NCBI GenBank assembly: GCA_947456845.1
Contig: CANGUJ010000023.1
Span: forward strand, 1 to 18,718
DNA: 18,718 bases
Source: Burkholderiales bacterium
GTDB taxonomy: Bacteria > Pseudomonadota > Gammaproteobacteria > Burkholderiales > JAEUOS01
Direction of reading: 5' to 3'
Position numbers and translations under genes: made by a program. Positions 6,926 through 14,182 of the stretch are shown in pieces; positions within the stretch are counted from its first letter, which is position 1, and each line of letters begins with the position of its first letter. The notes under the pieces were generated by a model. That model was given only the letters and a program-made list of their open reading frames with translations. It made no database searches and was not told the origin of the DNA.

Positions 6926-8104
6926 TCAGGCCGGCTCGAACGGCAGGCCCGCGTACTGCTCGGCCACGCTCGCCGACGCATGCGCGGAGGAGGCCAGGTA
7001 TTGCAGCTCGCATTCCTGCGCGCGCTGCTCGAATTCGGTCATGCCTGGGAAGCGGTGCAGCAGGTTGGTAAGCCACCATGAAAACCGCACCGAACTCCAC
7101 ACGCGCCGCAGGGCCATCTCGCTGTAGCTGTCGATCAGGCGCGAGGACCCTGCGTCGTAATACAGCTTGAAGGCGCGCGCCAGGTAGAACACGTCCGAGA
7201 CCGCCAGATTCAATCCCTTGGCGCCGGTGGGCGGCACGATGTGCGCGGCATCCCCGGCCAGGAACAGGCGGCCGTGGCGCATGGGTTCGGCCACGAAGCT
7301 GCGCAGCGGCGCGATCGACTTCTCGATCGAGGGCCCCGTGACGATGCGATCGGCGATGTCTTGCGGGTAGCGTGCCTTGAGCTCGGTCCAGAAACGATCG
7401 TCGGACCATTCCTCGACCTTGTCGTCGAGCGGCACCTGCACGTAGTAGCGCGACAGCATCGGGTTGCGCTGCGAGGCCAGCGCGAAACCGCGCGGATGGT
7501 TGCAGTACACCAGCTCATTGAGCGGCGGGGTCTCCGACAGCACACCCAGCCAGCCGAACGGGTAGACCTTCTCGAACTCGCGCAGGATGGCAGCCGGCAT
7601 CGCCTTGCGCGACACGCCATGAAAGCCGTCGCAGCCGGCGATGAAGTCGCAGTCGACGCGCTCGTCGACGCCGTTGTGGCGGAAGGTCACGTAAGGGCGG
7701 TCGGTGGTCAGGTCGTGCGGCTTGACGTCATGCGCCTCCTGCAGCACCGCCGCGCCGCGGCGGTCGGCGGCGGCGAACAGGTCCTCCTGGATGTTGGTCT
7801 GGCCGTAGGTCATGAAGCGCTTGCCGACATGCTTCCAGGCATCGATGAAATAGCGGTCACGCCCCGCCCACACGATGGCCGCACCGTCATGCGGATGGCC
7901 GTCGCGGTCCATGCGCTCGCCCAGTCCGTTTTCGCGCAGCACCTCGACGGTGCCCTGCTCGAGCACGCCGGCACGAATGCGCGAGAGGACGTACTCGCGG
8001 CTCTTCGCCTCCAGCACCACCGAGGCAATGCCTGCGCGGTGCAGGATCTCGGAGAGCAGCATGCCGGCCGGACCGCCGCCAATGATTGCAACCTGGGTTT
8101 TCAT
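6926..8104 (-). CDS. pobA: 4-hydroxybenzoate 3-monooxygenase
   Basis: FAD-dependent group A hydroxylase that converts 4-hydroxybenzoate to protocatechuate, here feeding the lig genes around it. The 392 residues match PobA (394 in Pseudomonas) throughout: GGGPAG at 9-14 binds FAD, CDGFHGVSR at 158-166 is the DG motif, and LAGDAAHIVPPTGAKGLNL at 282-300 is the GD motif. Active-site residues are kept in register: Tyr200, Ser211, Arg213, Tyr221, Pro292 and Tyr384 correspond to Pseudomonas Tyr201, Ser212, Arg214, Tyr222, Pro293 and Tyr385. Residues 33-34, which help choose NADPH over NADH, are Ala-Lys instead of Arg-Gln as I recall for Pseudomonas, while Tyr38 is kept. GGAAGAGGG precedes the ATG. 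It sits between ligK and ligI, an unusual place for pobA, which often has its own PobR-controlled promoter. Confidence 0.96.
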   Translation of the reverse strand: MKTQVAIIGGGPAGMLLSEILHRAGIASVVLEAKSREYVLSRIRAGVLEQGTVEVLRENGLGERMDRDGHPHDGAAIVWAGRDRYFIDAWKHVGKRFMTYGQTNIQEDLFAAADRRGAAVLQEAHDVKPHDLTTDRPYVTFRHNGVDERVDCDFIAGCDGFHGVSRKAMPAAILREFEKVYPFGWLGVLSETPPLNELVYCNHPRGFALASQRNPMLSRYYVQVPLDDKVEEWSDDRFWTELKARYPQDIADRIVTGPSIEKSIAPLRSFVAEPMRHGRLFLAGDAAHIVPPTGAKGLNLAVSDVFYLARAFKLYYDAGSSRLIDSYSEMALRRVWSSVRFSWWLTNLLHRFPGMTEFEQRAQECELQYLASSAHASASVAEQYAGLPFEPA

Positions 8105-8137
8105 GTGTCCCTCTTCCTCGGTGGGCGCGACGGATGT

Positions 8138-8830
8138 TCAATCGATGTACTTGAGGCCGGCCTTCCCGAGCGGCTCGCGGAACCTGTACATGTCCAGGCC
8201 CAGCTCGCCGGCAGCCAGCCTGGCGCGCTTGTCGCCTTCGCCGGCTTCGCGCGCGGCGGCGGCATCGGCGACCTTGCGCGCATCGGCGGCATTGACGACC
8301 ACCACGCCGTCGTCATCGGCCACGATCACGTCGCCGGGGTTGACGATCATGCCGGCGCATACCACCGGGATGTTCACCGAACCCAGCGTGGCCTTGATGG
8401 TGCCCTTGGCGCTGATGGCGCGGCTCCACACCGGAAACCCCATGTCGGTGAGTGTCTTCACGTCGCGGCAGCCGGCGTCGATGACGAGGCCGCGCGCACC
8501 GCGCGCCTTGAACGAGGTGGCGAGCAGGTCGCCGAAAAAGCCGTCGGTATTGGGCGAGGACAGGGCTGCAACGACGATGTCGCCCGGCCGGATCTGCTCG
8601 GCCGCCACATGCAGCATCCAGTTGTCGCCGGGATGCAGCAGCACCGTCACGGCGGTGCCGGAAATCTGCGCGCCGGCGTAGATCGGGCGCATGTAGCTCT
8701 GCATGAGGCCGATGCGGCCCTGTGCCTCGTGCACGGTGGCCACACCGTATCGGGCGAGCGAGTCGGCGGCGGCGGCCTCGGCGCGCACGATGTTGCGCTT
8801 GACGATGCCTAAGGGTGCGTTGACGCTCAT
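8138..8830 (-). CDS. ligK: 4-carboxy-4-hydroxy-2-oxoadipate (CHA) aldolase
   Basis: Class II aldolase that cleaves CHA to pyruvate and oxaloacetate, the final step of the 4,5 pathway; the family also decarboxylates oxaloacetate. The 230 residues match LigK/HMG aldolase length and belong to the RraA-like fold. The diagnostic D-X20-R-D metal and substrate motif is exact: Asp in GFFGDLL, twenty residues, then Arg-Asp in DAGCRDVKTL. LHPGDNWMLH and RPGDIVVAAL are further family segments, and a C-terminal extension ending near FREPLGKAGL is typical of CHA aldolases rather than RraA. The ATG at 8830 has AAAGGA upstream. It lies 44 bases after ligJ and 33 before pobA. RraA, an RNase E inhibitor, is the main alternative but lacks this context. 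Confidence 0.94.
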   Translation of the reverse strand: MSVNAPLGIVKRNIVRAEAAAADSLARYGVATVHEAQGRIGLMQSYMRPIYAGAQISGTAVTVLLHPGDNWMLHVAAEQIRPGDIVVAALSSPNTDGFFGDLLATSFKARGARGLVIDAGCRDVKTLTDMGFPVWSRAISAKGTIKATLGSVNIPVVCAGMIVNPGDVIVADDDGVVVVNAADARKVADAAAAREAGEGDKRARLAAGELGLDMYRFREPLGKAGLKYID

Positions 8831-8874
8831 GGTCGATTCCTTTGCTGGTTCAGCGATGTCCGGGACCGCGTGCC

Positions 8875-9900
8875 CTACCTGCCCTTGGCCTTGAGCGCCG
8901 CGTCTAGGCGCGGAAACACCCGCCGTGCGTTGCCCTCGTAGATCTTGTGGCGCTCGACGGGGTTGATGTTGGCCGCGTCGATGTAACGCTTGGTGTCGTC
9001 GTAGTAGTGGCCGGTTTCCGGGTCGATGCCGCGCACCGCGCCGATCATCTCGGAGGCGAACAGGATGTTGTCGACCGGGATCACCTTGGTCAGCAGGTCG
9101 ATGCCCGGCTGGTGGTACACGCAGGTGTCGAAGAAGATGTTGTTCAGCAGGTGGTCCTTGAGCAGGGGCTTTTTCATCTCCTGCGCGAGGCCGCGGAACC
9201 GGCCCCAGTGGTAGGGCACCGCGCCGCCGCCGTGCGGGATCAGGAACTTGAGCGTGGGAAAATCCTTGAACAGGTCGCCCTGGATGCACTGCATGAACGC
9301 GGTGGTGTCGGCGTTGAGGTAGTGCGCGCCGGTGGTGTGGAAGCAGGCGTTGCAGGAGGTCGACACGTGGATCATCGCCGGGATGTCGTACTCGACCATC
9401 TTCTCGTAGATCGGGTACCAGTGCCGGTCGGTCAGGGGCGGGCTGGTCCAGTGGCCACCGGAGGGGTCCGGGTTCAGGTTGATGCCGACAAAGCCGTATT
9501 CCTTGACGCACTTCTCCAGTTCGGGAATGCAGGTTCTGGGGTCGACGCCCGGCGATTGCGGCAGCATGGCCGCGCCGATGAAGTGGTCCGGGAACAGCTG
9601 CGCGACGCGAAAGCACAACTCATTGCAGATCGCCGCCCAGGTGGAGGAGACATTGAAATCGCCGATGTGGTGCGCCATGAAGGAGGCACGCGGCGAAAAG
9701 ATGGTGAGGTCGGAGCCGCGCTGCTTCATCAGTTTCAGCTGGTTGGCCTCGATGGAGGCGCGCAGGTCGTCATCGCTGATCTTGAGGTCGGCCACCTTGG
9801 GGCTTGCCGAAGGATTGCTGATGCCGGCGATCTGCGCGTTGCGCCAGTCCTCCAGCTGCTTGGGGGCCGTGGTGTAGTGGCCGTGGCAGTCGATGATCAT
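8875..9900 (-). CDS. ligJ: 4-oxalomesaconate hydratase
   Basis: Zinc-dependent amidohydrolase-superfamily hydratase that adds water to oxalomesaconate (or its isomer made by LigU) to give 4-carboxy-4-hydroxy-2-oxoadipate. The 341 residues begin MIIDCHGHYTT, giving His6 and His8. His178 is in AMIHVSTSCN, His223 in FLIPHGGGAVPYHWG and Glu284 in FASEMIGAVRG, matching the metal ligands and active-site residues expected for LigJ. It is not the unrelated GalB-type hydratase of Pseudomonas gallate pathways. The start is supported by GAGAGGA upstream. It is the first gene of the compact lig block; 161 bases separate it from the amidohydrolase upstream, so a promoter may lie there. Confidence 0.94.
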   Translation of the reverse strand: MIIDCHGHYTTAPKQLEDWRNAQIAGISNPSASPKVADLKISDDDLRASIEANQLKLMKQRGSDLTIFSPRASFMAHHIGDFNVSSTWAAICNELCFRVAQLFPDHFIGAAMLPQSPGVDPRTCIPELEKCVKEYGFVGINLNPDPSGGHWTSPPLTDRHWYPIYEKMVEYDIPAMIHVSTSCNACFHTTGAHYLNADTTAFMQCIQGDLFKDFPTLKFLIPHGGGAVPYHWGRFRGLAQEMKKPLLKDHLLNNIFFDTCVYHQPGIDLLTKVIPVDNILFASEMIGAVRGIDPETGHYYDDTKRYIDAANINPVERHKIYEGNARRVFPRLDAALKAKGR

Positions 9901-9987
9901 GGGGCGGGTCCTCTCTTTTCTTGTTCGGTCGGGAAAAATACGCTTTCATGGCGTTGTCGCCCAAGACCCTGTGGCGCAAGGGGCCTT

Positions 9988-10038
9988 CCGGCACCCAGGC
10001 CGGCACCGCGCCGAAGATTGCTCTCACTCGCATGAGCA
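9988..10038. promoter_or_regulatory. Inverted repeats in the gap before ligJ
   Basis: The 161-bp gap 9901-10061 is the only sizeable break among the minus-strand catabolic genes. It holds two dyads: CCGGC (9988-9992) with GCCGG (9999-10003), and TGCTC (10019-10023) with GAGCA (10034-10038). CCGGCACC is also directly repeated at 9988 and 10000. They lie 90-140 bases before the ligJ start. I see no convincing -35/-10 pair. They may mark a ligJ promoter and operator, or a weak terminator of the upstream amidohydrolase. This is inference only. Confidence 0.25.
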
Positions 10039-10061
10039 TGGGCTTTTCAGACGTCGCGCAT

Positions 10062-10931
10062 TCAAAAGTCAAACAGGAGAGCCGGATTGTCCACGAGAAT
10101 CCGCCGCCGGGTGGCGGCGTCGGGAATCCATTCGGCGATGAGATCCGCCAGGTCGCCATCGTTGGGCATCAGCCGATCGTTCATGTTGACGTGCGGCCAG
10201 TCCGATCCCCAGATCAGGCGCTCCGGCGCATGTGCCACCAGGGCACGCGCGATCGGCATCAGCGGCGCGTAGGGAAACTCCTCGCGGGTACAGCGCATCG
10301 GCCCCGAGAGCTTGATCCACACCCGCCCGGTATCGAGCAGTTCCAGCATCAACTTGAAGTCAGGCTGGTCGGTACCGCGGGAGGCGTCGATGCTGGCGAA
10401 ATGGTCCAGCACGATGGTGTTGGGCAGGGCCAGGAGGCGCGGCGCCTGGGCCGCCAGGTCGTCCGCCGGATAGAAGTGCAGCTGCCAGCCTGCGGTCTCG
10501 AAAATGCGCCGCGCCACCGCTTCGGAGATCACCGGCAGCCCACCCCGCCGCCGTTCGCTGATGAAGCGCACCCCGCGCACGCCCAGTGCGTCCAGGTGCC
10601 TGATCTGCGCCGCGTCGATATTCTCGGCCGCCCACGCGATGCCGCGCAGGCGTTCGGGAAAGCGTGCCAGCGTGTCGGTGAGGTGGGTGGTGTCGCGTCC
10701 ATAGCCGCCGCCGCTGATCAGCACGCCGCGCGAAAAGCCCAGCACCGACTGCATATCGAACAGGGTCTCGGGCAGCGCGTCGCAGGAGTAGTAGGGGCTG
10801 GCCGGGTCGAATTTGTACTTGGGGGCCGGGCCGAACAGGTGGAAATGGCAATCGCAGGCACCCTCGGGCACCGCGAACCAAGGTGCCTTCGGGTGCGGGT
10901 CGGGCGGCTGGGTGAGGTATTGGGTCGCCAT
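10062..10931 (-). CDS. LigI-like amidohydrolase, substrate unknown
   Basis: A 289-residue amidohydrolase-2 family protein, a clear paralogue of the PDC hydrolase encoded 3 kb downstream. It keeps the barrel landmarks: CDCHFHLFGPAPKY at 26-39 (His29 and His31), His177 in VLDHFAS, and Asp244 in LIWGSDWPHVN. The substrate-pocket segments differ: GVRGVRFISERRRGG (117-131) replaces LigI's GVRGTRFNFVKRL, and GGGYGRD (74-80) replaces ATCHGAD. It could be a lactone hydrolase of a related pathway, for example acting on another pyrone or muconolactone; D-galactarolactone isomerase and sulfomuconolactone hydrolase belong to the same group. The Bug gene lies 13 bases upstream, so the two form one unit, and that Bug may import its substrate or precursor. 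Confidence 0.88.
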   Translation of the reverse strand: MATQYLTQPPDPHPKAPWFAVPEGACDCHFHLFGPAPKYKFDPASPYYSCDALPETLFDMQSVLGFSRGVLISGGGYGRDTTHLTDTLARFPERLRGIAWAAENIDAAQIRHLDALGVRGVRFISERRRGGLPVISEAVARRIFETAGWQLHFYPADDLAAQAPRLLALPNTIVLDHFASIDASRGTDQPDFKLMLELLDTGRVWIKLSGPMRCTREEFPYAPLMPIARALVAHAPERLIWGSDWPHVNMNDRLMPNDGDLADLIAEWIPDAATRRRILVDNPALLFDF

Positions 10932-10944
10932 CGCTCTTCGCCTG

Positions 10945-11940
10945 CTAGTCGGTGGCGCTGATGTTGGCTTCGCGCACCACGCGGGTCCATTGCGCGATCT
11001 CGCGGCTGATCAGGCGGCCGAGGTAGTCCGCGCCGCCGGGCGCGGTTTCGATGCCATCGGTGCGCAGCCGCTCGACCACCCGCGGCACCTTGATGGCGTG
11101 GGCGATGGCGCCGGACAGCGCGTTGATGGCTTCTGCCGGCGTGCCGCGCGGCGCTACCATGCCGATCCACAAATAGCCCTCGTAGCCGGGAAAGCCCGAC
11201 TCGGCGATCGTAGGCACATTGGGCAACTGCGCCAGGCGGACCGCGCCGGCGGTGGCCAGCACCTTGAGTTTGCCCGCCGCCAGGTGCTGGGCGGAGGTGA
11301 CGTAGGTGTCCATCTTCAACTGGATGGAACCGGCCAGCAGGTCGGACAGCGCCGGTGCGGCGCCCTTGTAGGGAATGTGCGTCACCTTCACGCCGGCGCG
11401 GCGCAGCAGCAATTCCATGGTGATGTGCGGCAGCGTGCCGGTGCCGGCCGAGGAATAGTTGACCCGGTCCGGATTGGCGCGCGCATAGGCCACCATCTCG
11501 GCCAAGCTGTTGAACGGCGCCGCCGGATGCGCCACCAGCAGTTCCGGCACATTCGCCATCAGGGATACGGGCACCAGGTCCTGCTCGGTGTCGAACGGCA
11601 GCCTCGCGCGCAGGGCCGGATTGATGGTGTGCGAGGGGGTGGTCACCAGGATGGTGTACCCGTCCGGCGTCGCGCGCGCGGTGGTTTCGGTGGCCAGGAT
11701 GCCGCCGGCGCCGGGCTTGTATTCGAACACCAGCGGCCTGCCTATGGTCTTGCCCATTTCATCGGCGATCAGGCGGGCCACCACATCGACCGTGCCGCCG
11801 GCCGGAAACGGCATCACCACCCGGATCGGCCGCTCCGGATAAGCGGCCGCGGCAGGCGCGGCGAATCCGAGAAGAATCGCCGCCAATGCTCCGCGCAGAC
11901 CGCGCAATCGACCTTCAATGAATCCGGGGACATGGTGCAT
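10945..11940 (-). CDS. Bug/TctC family substrate-binding protein (2)
   Basis: Orphan periplasmic solute-binding protein of 331 residues. A signal peptide occupies about residues 1-29 (arginine-containing start, ALAAILLGFAAPAAAA core and cleavage region). The mature protein begins near YPERPIRVVMPFPAGGTVDV and has the second Bug loop EYKPGAGGILATETTARATP followed by DGYTIL, then HIPYKGAAPALSDLLAGSI and a typical ending REANISATD. The ATG at 11940 is chosen because AAGGAG sits 9 bases upstream; an in-frame ATG at 11997 would add 19 residues with no ribosome site. It is divergent from the LysR gene and directly upstream of the LigI-like hydrolase, so it probably binds an aromatic or dicarboxylic acid used by this cluster. 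The ligand is not readable. Confidence 0.92.
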   Translation of the reverse strand: MHHVPGFIEGRLRGLRGALAAILLGFAAPAAAAYPERPIRVVMPFPAGGTVDVVARLIADEMGKTIGRPLVFEYKPGAGGILATETTARATPDGYTILVTTPSHTINPALRARLPFDTEQDLVPVSLMANVPELLVAHPAAPFNSLAEMVAYARANPDRVNYSSAGTGTLPHITMELLLRRAGVKVTHIPYKGAAPALSDLLAGSIQLKMDTYVTSAQHLAAGKLKVLATAGAVRLAQLPNVPTIAESGFPGYEGYLWIGMVAPRGTPAEAINALSGAIAHAIKVPRVVERLRTDGIETAPGGADYLGRLISREIAQWTRVVREANISATD

Positions 11941-12191
11941 CGCGTCTGCTCCTTCATTACAGAGATGCCCTGCGCCGTACGGCTGGCGTCCCGCCATTCG
12001 AACCGGTCATCCCGGACGAAAAAGCCGTGCGTGCTTCCGCGGGCGGAGGAGGCGCAATTCGAATCGCGCGGCGGACGGACTTTGAATACATGAGGGGCGG
12101 ATTCTGCGCCTTCTGTCGATATGGTGGAATCGGCATTGCTACACTATCTGTTATCGCATTTCGGCATTTTTCTCAAAGCGATCGCAAGCCC
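11941..12191. promoter_or_regulatory. Divergent promoter region of Bug 2 and the LysR gene
   Basis: This 251-bp region lies between two divergent starts, the classical place for LysR-type control. It contains a near-perfect 18-bp palindrome at 12052-12069 centred on ATTCGAAT with GCGC outer arms; only one base pair is mismatched. A second ATTCGAA occurs at 11996-12002. TCGGCATT is directly repeated at 12130-12137 and 12161-12168, 31 bp apart (three helical turns). I could not single out a clear T-N11-A box or promoter hexamers. That these sites bind the LysR protein is inferred from position. Confidence 0.45.
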
Positions 12192-13109
12192 ATGAATCTG
12201 AAGCAGCTCGAATACTTCGTCCATGTGGCCGAACTGGGCAGCTTCACCCGTGCCGCCGACCACCTCGACGTTGCCCAGCCGGCGCTTTCGCGCCAGGTGC
12301 GGCAGCTGGAAATCGAGCTCAGGCAAAACCTGCTCATGCGCAATGGTCGGGGTGTGACCACCACCGAGGCCGGACGCCGCCTGCTCGAACATGGGCGCGG
12401 CATCCTGCACCAGGTGGCGCGGGCAAAGGAGGATCTCGAGGAAATGCGCGGCGCGCCGGTCGGGCATGTCGCCGTCGGACTGCCGCCCACGGTGGGGCGC
12501 ATCCTTACCGTCACCCTGGTCGACGAATTCCGCAGGCGCTTTCCCAAGGCCACGCTGGGCATTGCGGAAGGGCTGTCGGTCAACATCAGCGAATGGCTGG
12601 CCTCCGGTCGTATCGACGTGGGCCTGGTCTACAACCCCTCGCCGACCCCGGCGCTCAACACCCGCGCGCTGGTGGCCGAACCGCTTTACCTGATCGGCCC
12701 GGCCAGCGCCCGCCGCGTCACGCCGCAGATGGGCGCGCCGATCGGATTGAAGGAACTCGGCGGACATCGCCTGATCCTGCCGAGCCGCCCGAACTCGATC
12801 CGCATGTTCGTGGAAAGCCGGCTGGCCGACATCGGCGAGCGCATCAACGTGGCTCTGGAGATCGACGGCATCCCGGCCATTCTCGACCTCGCCGCGCGCG
12901 GCCATGGCCATGCCGTGCTGTCCCTGAATGCGATCCGCCATGACCCCCTGCGCGCGCAGTTGTTGCCGCGCCCGATCGTCAAGCCCAGGCTGGCGACCAC
13001 CCTGGCCATCGCCACCTCGGCGCAAAGGCCCTTGACGCCATTGGCGGGACAGGTGGCCGAAATGCTGCGCGAGGTGGTGCCGCGCGAGCTTGAAGAACGC
13101 GGCGCATGA
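12192..13109 (+). CDS. LysR family transcriptional regulator (NAC-like)
   Basis: A 305-residue LysR-type regulator. The winged helix-turn-helix is at the N-terminus (SFTRAADHLDVAQPALSRQV at 17-36, then a linker with NLLMRNGRGVTTTEAGRRLL). The effector domain starts near residue 90 (VGHVAVGLPPTVGRIL) and runs to the end. The overall style is that of the nitrogen-assimilation-control (NAC) subgroup that often neighbours Bug genes in Burkholderiales. The ATG at 12192 starts exactly at the family N-terminus; upstream in-frame codons back to 12027 give no LysR sequence, and the ribosome site is weak. Divergent placement suggests it controls Bug 2, the hydrolase and perhaps the lig operon, as LigR does in Sphingobium. 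The effector is unknown; a pathway intermediate is a guess. Confidence 0.93.
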   Translation: MNLKQLEYFVHVAELGSFTRAADHLDVAQPALSRQVRQLEIELRQNLLMRNGRGVTTTEAGRRLLEHGRGILHQVARAKEDLEEMRGAPVGHVAVGLPPTVGRILTVTLVDEFRRRFPKATLGIAEGLSVNISEWLASGRIDVGLVYNPSPTPALNTRALVAEPLYLIGPASARRVTPQMGAPIGLKELGGHRLILPSRPNSIRMFVESRLADIGERINVALEIDGIPAILDLAARGHGHAVLSLNAIRHDPLRAQLLPRPIVKPRLATTLAIATSAQRPLTPLAGQVAEMLREVVPRELEERGA

Positions 13110-13162
13110 CGGGTCGCCATCCATGTCGCACCGGACCATCCCCCACGGGTAAAGTCGCAAAC

Positions 13163-14146
13163 ATGCGCTCCCGAACCTTCATCGGTCCGCTTGGCGGATG
13201 GCTGCTGCTGGCGGCCATTGGCGCGCCCGCCGAAACCGCGGCCCAGCCCTACCCCGCCAAGCCGATCCGCATGGTCGTGCCCTTCACCCCGGGCGGCACC
13301 ACCGACATCCTCGGCCGCGCCATCGGGCAGAAGATCGCCGAGGCATTCGGGCAACAGGTGATCATCGACAACCGGCCGGGCGCCGGCGGCTCGATCGGGG
13401 CGGAGTCGGTGGCCAATTCGGCGCCGGACGGCCACACGCTGATGATGGGCCATATCGGCACCCTGGCGGTGAACCCGTCGCTGTACCCCAGGCTGGGTTA
13501 CGACCCGGTCAAGGGCTTCGCGCCTGTGGCCTGGGTGGCGCGCGTGCCCAATGTGCTGGTGGTCGGCAACGCCGTGCCGGCGAAAAGCGTCAAGGAGCTT
13601 GTCGCGCTGGCCAGGGCGACACCGGGCAGCCTCAACTATGGTTCGGGCGGCAACGGCAGCGCGGCGCACCTCGCCACCGAGTACTTCAAGCTGCAGACCG
13701 GCACCTTCCTGGTCCACATCCCCTACCGCGGCACCGCGCCGGCGGTCACCGACCTCATCGCGGGACAAATCTCGCTCATGCTCACCGGCGGGCCGGCGGT
13801 GCTGCCGCAGGTGAAGGCCGGGCAACTGCGCGCGCTCGCCGTGACCAGCGCGAAGCGCATGGAAGCGCAGCCGGAACTGCCGACCATCGCCGAGAGCGGC
13901 TACCCCGGCTTCGAGGCCGACCAATGGTACGGCGTGGTCGCCCCCGCCGGCACGCCGGCCGACGTGGTGGCCAGGCTCAATGGCGCGATCAACCGCGCGC
14001 TCAACGCGCCGGAACTCAAGCAGCGCCTGTCCGGCGAGGGCGCCGAAGCCGTGGCCACCACACCGCAGGCATTCGGCGCGCTGATCGCCAGGGAGATCGA
14101 ACGCTGGCGGCCGGTGCTCAAGGCCGGCAACGTCAAGGCGGACTGA
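13163..14146 (+). CDS. Bug/TctC family substrate-binding protein (3)
   Basis: A 327-residue orphan Bug protein. The signal peptide is residues 1-28 (MRSRTFIGPLGGWLLLAAIG then APAETAAQ). Family loops are YPAKPIRMVVPFTPGGTTD and DNRPGAGGSIGAESVANSAP with DGHTLM, followed by YGSGGNGSAAHLATEYF and HIPYRGTAPAVTDLIAGQIS. An alternative ATG at 13106 overlaps the LysR stop as ATGA and would add 19 residues before the signal peptide; I prefer 13163 because the signal then starts normally, although the ATGA overlap could provide coupling. It lies between the LysR gene and a Rieske oxygenase, 36 bases before the latter, so it may bind that enzyme's aromatic substrate. Confidence 0.9.
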   Translation: MRSRTFIGPLGGWLLLAAIGAPAETAAQPYPAKPIRMVVPFTPGGTTDILGRAIGQKIAEAFGQQVIIDNRPGAGGSIGAESVANSAPDGHTLMMGHIGTLAVNPSLYPRLGYDPVKGFAPVAWVARVPNVLVVGNAVPAKSVKELVALARATPGSLNYGSGGNGSAAHLATEYFKLQTGTFLVHIPYRGTAPAVTDLIAGQISLMLTGGPAVLPQVKAGQLRALAVTSAKRMEAQPELPTIAESGYPGFEADQWYGVVAPAGTPADVVARLNGAINRALNAPELKQRLSGEGAEAVATTPQAFGALIAREIERWRPVLKAGNVKAD

Positions 14147-14182
14147 GATTCGCGGACATCACCACGCAAGGGAGGACAGACC

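Noticed and set aside
6904..6981. Longer start for ligI
   Set aside because: It would overlap pobA and add an Arg-rich stretch not seen in the family; ATG 6903 has a reasonable ribosome site.
7241..8812. 523-codon plus-strand frame opposite pobA and ligK
   Set aside because: Length alone is expected in DNA of this GC content; the opposite strand encodes full-length PobA and LigK with intact active sites.
8138..9616. Possible large fusion protein joining a LigJ-like part to LigK
   Set aside because: The first half of this frame is ligJ read in the wrong phase; only the portion from 8830 is LigK, with its own ribosome site.
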